From: an uncultured Bacteroidota bacterium | Lineage (GTDB): Bacteria; Bacteroidota; Bacteroidia; Chitinophagales; Chitinophagaceae | Assembly: GCA_946479615.1 (NCBI GenBank) | Contig: CAMLGR010000102.1 | Location: 1-17,806 of the forward strand | Direction: 5' to 3' | Length of the DNA stretch: 17,806 bases | In this document: positions 14,936 to 17,806 of the stretch, in pieces | Position numbering within the stretch: position 1 is the stretch's first letter | Layout of the letters: each line of letters opens with the position of its first letter | The notes under the pieces: generated by a model | Database searches by the model: none | Seen by the model: only the letters and a program-made list of their open reading frames with translations | What the model was told of the DNA's origin: nothing | Translations under genes and position numbers: made by a program

Positions 14936-16225
14936 ATGGCCGCATCAAAAACAGTCGCTTTTCATACACTGGGCTGCAAGCTCAATTTTGCTGAAACATC
15001 CTCTCTTTCCCGTTTGCTCGAGAACGAAGGATTTCAGAAAAAGGAGTTTGAGGACCTGGCCGACGTGTACGTGATCAATACCTGTTCCGTCACGGAAAAT
15101 GCCGATAAGGAATGCCGCCACCTGGTGCGCCGGATCCAGCGCAAGGCGCCGGAAAGCCTGGTGGTGATCACCGGATGTTATGCCCAGTTAAAGCCCAACG
15201 AAATTGCTTCCATTCCCGGTGTCGATCTTGTACTTGGCGCGGCAGAGAAATTCAATATCGCGCAGCATATCCGTGAACTTGCCAAAGGCGATCCCGCAAA
15301 GATCTGTAGTTGTGATATCGAAGAAGTAGCCGGCTTTCATTCTTCCTGGTCGATGAATGACCGTACCCGCACCTTTATGAAAGTGCAGGATGGATGCGAT
15401 TATAATTGTTCCTTCTGCACCATTCCACTGGCAAGAGGAAAAAGCAGGAGCGATAAAGTAGCGAACGTAGTAAAGAATGTAACTGAATTAGCAAAGACAG
15501 GTGTAAAAGAAATTATCCTCACGGGAGTGAACCTGGGTGATTTCGGCGCAAACCCTTCTTTATCCGAAACCAAAACCATAAAAGGGCGTGATGAGAATTT
15601 CTTCGATCTTATTAAGGCGCTTGATCAAATAGAAGGTATTCAACGCTATCGCATTTCTTCCATCGAACCCAATCTGCTGACCAACGAGATCATTGAATTC
15701 GTCGCCAACAGTGATAAATTCATGCCGCATTTTCATATTCCCCTGCAAAGCGGAAGTAATAAGATATTAGGACTGATGCGGAGGCGATACCGCAGGGAGT
15801 TATATGCCGATCGGGTGAAGCTCATCAAAACATTGATGCCCCATTGTGCAATTGGTGTAGATGTGATCGTTGGTTTTCCCGGTGAAACGGAAGAAGAATT
15901 TAAAGAGACATTCGATTTCCTTCATTCACTGGATATTTCCTACCTGCATGTATTCACGTATTCCGAACGTGATGACACACATGCGCTGTCCATAGAATCA
16001 GTGGTGCCTGTGCATATCCGTCACCAGCGGAATAAAGCCCTGCGCAACCTCTCCTATATGAAAATGCAATACTTTACCAGCCAGCATACCGGCCAATCGC
16101 GCAAAGTATTGTTTGAAAACTATGAGAAGAATGGTATGATGGAAGGCTATACCGATAACTATATCCGCATCACTATTCCCTTTCGCAGCGAATGGCGCAA
16201 TCAGGTCGTTTCGTGGAAAGTGTAG
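14936..16225 (+). CDS. mtaB: tRNA (N6-threonylcarbamoyladenosine37-C2)-methylthiotransferase
   Basis: This 429-residue radical-SAM enzyme turns t6A37 into ms2t6A37 in tRNAs decoding ANN codons. The N-terminal methylthiotransferase domain carries the three auxiliary-cluster cysteines: TLGC (C14), NTCSV (C50) and TGCYAQ (C81). The radical-SAM triad is CDYNCSFC (C154, C158, C161). IPLQSGS and VDVIVGFPGETEEEF are the usual downstream family motifs, and a TRAM-like domain closes the protein (about 375-429). FHTLGCKLNFAETS at the start and the short TRAM point to MtaB rather than MiaB or RimO. The start is fixed by the motif and the -7 box just upstream. The gene stands alone, divergent from DUF4258 and convergent with the amine oxidase. 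Confidence 0.93.
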   Translation: MAASKTVAFHTLGCKLNFAETSSLSRLLENEGFQKKEFEDLADVYVINTCSVTENADKECRHLVRRIQRKAPESLVVITGCYAQLKPNEIASIPGVDLVLGAAEKFNIAQHIRELAKGDPAKICSCDIEEVAGFHSSWSMNDRTRTFMKVQDGCDYNCSFCTIPLARGKSRSDKVANVVKNVTELAKTGVKEIILTGVNLGDFGANPSLSETKTIKGRDENFFDLIKALDQIEGIQRYRISSIEPNLLTNEIIEFVANSDKFMPHFHIPLQSGSNKILGLMRRRYRRELYADRVKLIKTLMPHCAIGVDVIVGFPGETEEEFKETFDFLHSLDISYLHVFTYSERDDTHALSIESVVPVHIRHQRNKALRNLSYMKMQYFTSQHTGQSRKVLFENYEKNGMMEGYTDNYIRITIPFRSEWRNQVVSWKV

Positions 16226-16230
16226 TCTCT

Positions 16231-16370
16231 GGTTTTAGGTGTTAGGTTAAGGGAACGATGTTAGGTGATGATAAATTACAAATCACTTGTGCTATATCTA
16301 TAACTTGTTTTTAAATCATCTTCACTTAAAATTCAAAATTTAAACCTCTTCTCATCCAACACCTAAAACC
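16231..16370. repeat. Heptad-periodic inverted repeat, family C with family A stretch, in a convergent spacer
   Basis: GGTTTTAGGTGTT at 16231-16243 is perfectly complementary to 16358-16370. The left side goes on as heptads up to about 16271. On the minus strand, 16324-16346 reads as AATTTTGA/ATTTTAA heptads of the family A kind. The left part starts five bases after the mtaB stop; the right arm runs into the last codons and TGA of the amine oxidase gene. Confidence 0.7.
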
Positions 16371-17605
16371 TTCCCTCCAGCTTTCTTCCCACTCGCAAGC
16401 GCCGCCTCCACCGTTCCCTGGGCATGTCCATCATAGAGGGCTTCGCCGGCGAAGAAGACAGTTCCTTCTATGGATTTGTTAAGCAATAAACGGGCTTCAC
16501 CGGTTTCGGGAGTAGGATAACTATAGGCTCCGGTTTCTTCCCAGTTGAATACATGCGCTTCCTGTAAATTTCTCTTTAATGTATCTAGCGGTAACTCATA
16601 AATATTCGCGAGGGATTGCAGTGACTGTCCGATGATCATATCATCAGTCTGTCCGCTAAACCTTTTTACTTTAGGTCCGCCGATCCATCCAGTGAGTATG
16701 GGTGTGGTATCGGGTAATTGTGTCCACCAGGTAGGAACGGTTTCATCGCTGAGAATAAAACCGGTATCGTCCTTCCAGAATGCCTGTTGAAATTGCAGGA
16801 CTATTTTTATCACAGCGCCCACACCGATATTATTGGCTGCCCGGCGGTAATTATCCAGCGCGGGAATGAACCGGATCGCCGATGCAGCATGGTCACTGCC
16901 CAGTATTTTCAGGGGAACGGTAATAATGATCTTATCTGCATCATATCGTTCGCCACCGACGGTATAGGCCGTCACTTTATTCTTCTCCCAGTAAACTCTT
17001 TTTACACATTGATTGGTCAATACCTGGCAACCTTGTTTTTCACATTCTTCCTGTAAAAATGTTACCAGGCTGTTATAGCCTGTGGGGATACGGAAATTCT
17101 GTTCTTCCTGGTGCGACCATTCTTTATGCAGTTCCAGTACGCTTACGCGCGCAGGATCTGCTACATCAAAACCTTCTGCATAATTGATAATATGCAATCG
17201 TAATTCTTCGTGCTTTTTGCCGGCATAATAACTATCCAGGAATTCCTGCAGGGTCATGGAAGCCGGCATATCTTTCATTTTGCGGATCAGTTTGTCCCAA
17301 CCCTCGATCATCTCATCGGTTTCCTGCCATTGTCCTTTCTTTTTGCGATACATCTCTCCGGCAACAGGTTTATAATCGATATTGGCCTGCATCAGCAATT
17401 GCAAGGTGAGGGGTAAATGACCATGAATAAATTCAGCGCCGGATTCGATGGTATGAGAAGATGTTTCACTGGCAATACTATGCATTCGCCCACCCAGGCG
17501 GGATGCAGCTTCCAGCAGGATCACTTCTGCATGAGCAGACAATTCATTGGCAGCCATAAGTCCGGCTGCCCCACCGCCGACCACTATCACTTTCATTTTT
17601 TCCAT
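16352..17605 (-). CDS. FAD-dependent flavin amine oxidase family protein
   Basis: From ATG 17605 the product has 417 residues; the frame extends to a TTG at 17623, which overlaps the putative -7 box and is less likely. The N-terminus is a dinucleotide-binding fold, VIVVGGGAAGLMAANE with E32 for the ribose, followed by the amine-oxidase fingerprint LGGRMHS. The C-terminus has VFFAGEALYDGHAQGTVEAA, the second FAD-binding motif. No signal peptide is seen, so it is cytosolic. Such proteins oxidise amines, polyamines or carotenoid-like substrates; the substrate cannot be told. The last residues (KVLGVG) are encoded by the repeat arm at 16356-16370, so the terminus has probably been reshaped by the repeat. 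It converges with mtaB. Confidence 0.9.
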   Translation of the reverse strand: MEKMKVIVVGGGAAGLMAANELSAHAEVILLEAASRLGGRMHSIASETSSHTIESGAEFIHGHLPLTLQLLMQANIDYKPVAGEMYRKKKGQWQETDEMIEGWDKLIRKMKDMPASMTLQEFLDSYYAGKKHEELRLHIINYAEGFDVADPARVSVLELHKEWSHQEEQNFRIPTGYNSLVTFLQEECEKQGCQVLTNQCVKRVYWEKNKVTAYTVGGERYDADKIIITVPLKILGSDHAASAIRFIPALDNYRRAANNIGVGAVIKIVLQFQQAFWKDDTGFILSDETVPTWWTQLPDTTPILTGWIGGPKVKRFSGQTDDMIIGQSLQSLANIYELPLDTLKRNLQEAHVFNWEETGAYSYPTPETGEARLLLNKSIEGTVFFAGEALYDGHAQGTVEAALASGKKAGGKVLGVG

Positions 17606-17630
17606 ACAACTATTCCCGTCCAATATTAAG

Positions 17631-17638
17631 CCAAAACA
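17631..17638 (-). promoter_or_regulatory. Candidate -7 box for the amine oxidase gene
   Basis: On the minus strand TAATATTG matches TAnnTTTG at all but one position and lies 25 bases before the ATG at 17605, the same spacing as for the DUF2723 gene. No -33 element stands out. Confidence 0.3.
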
Positions 17639-17640
17639 GC

Positions 17641-17747
17641 AAGCTCTATGTGAAACCTATGTCCCTATGTATCTATGTGGTGAAAAAAACTGACTGGCGT
17701 AATCTTACCACATAGATACATAGGGACATAGGTTTCACATAGAGCTT
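17641..17747. repeat. Octad-periodic perfect inverted repeat, family B, next to tRNA-Val
   Basis: Arms 17641-17681 and 17707-17747 are perfectly complementary over 41 bp with a 25-nt loop. They are built of CCTATGTN octads like 6654-6772. The outer edge is five bases from the tRNA 3' end, on the downstream side of the minus-strand tRNA, and upstream of the amine oxidase promoter. It could serve as the terminator or 3'-processing stem of the tRNA transcript, though there is no T-tract. Confidence 0.93.
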
Positions 17748-17752
17748 GATAG

Positions 17753-17806
17753 TGGAACGTACTGGGCTCGAACCAGTGACCCCTACTCTGTCAAAGTAAT
17801 GCTCTG
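17753..17806 (-). tRNA. tRNA-Val (anticodon GAC), 5' part beyond the window
   Basis: Read on the minus strand, the sequence gives the end of the D arm, a five-pair anticodon stem with loop TTGACAG (anticodon GAC at 17790-17792, reading GUC/GUU valine codons), a five-base variable loop, the T arm ACTGG-TTCGAGC-CCAGT and the acceptor strand ACGTTCC with discriminator A at 17753. CCA is not encoded. The first 19 or so bases lie beyond the window, so acceptor pairing cannot be checked. Confidence 0.93.

Overview
The window looks like a chromosomal segment of a Bacteroidota bacterium, most likely Chitinophagaceae or a near relative. The grounds are a very large DUF2723 (TMEM260-like) membrane protein, an MtaB-type methylthiotransferase, -7 boxes of the TAnnTTTG kind (typical of Bacteroidota), no obvious Shine-Dalgarno sequences and moderate GC. 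Genus is not resolvable from this sequence alone.

Layout. Plus strand: 3' end of a short-chain dehydrogenase (1-463); a SAM-hydrolase-like protein that has lost its catalytic triad (632-1450); the DUF2723 protein (1712-5263) with a strong intrinsic terminator; a VWA protein (5546-6643) and its MoxR/ChlI-like AAA+ partner (6789-8321). Next comes a 743-bp gene-free stretch holding two tandem copies of a five-hairpin array inside heptad-periodic flanks. Then murB (minus) diverges from a TIP30-like SDR (plus), which converges on priA (minus). Upstream of priA on the minus strand lie a PlsC-type acyltransferase and a membrane-anchored DUF4258 protein (coupled by TGATG). Last are mtaB (plus), a flavin amine oxidase (minus) and the 3' part of tRNA-Val(GAC) (minus).

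Most genes are housekeeping or metabolic singletons: MurB for cell wall, PriA for replication restart, MtaB and tRNA-Val for translation, PlsC for lipids. Only VWA/MoxR and DUF4258/plsC read as functional or transcriptional pairs.

The notable content is between the genes. All nine spacers longer than 100 bp carry an inverted repeat, whereas the two spacers of about 30 bp carry no such element. The arms are built from degenerate 7- or 8-nt units (for example TTAGGTG, AAATGTA, CCTATGT, GATGGCY) or, in one family, irregular CTCTGTGG-type units. Word families differ but the architecture is the same, and most elements begin at or within about 16 nt of a stop codon. Twice the two arms differ by exactly one unit. 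The 8490-8975 array is a second, different repeat system made of hairpin plus GGTAG modules in a right-right-left-left-left order. No transposase, reverse transcriptase or CRISPR gene is present to explain either system.
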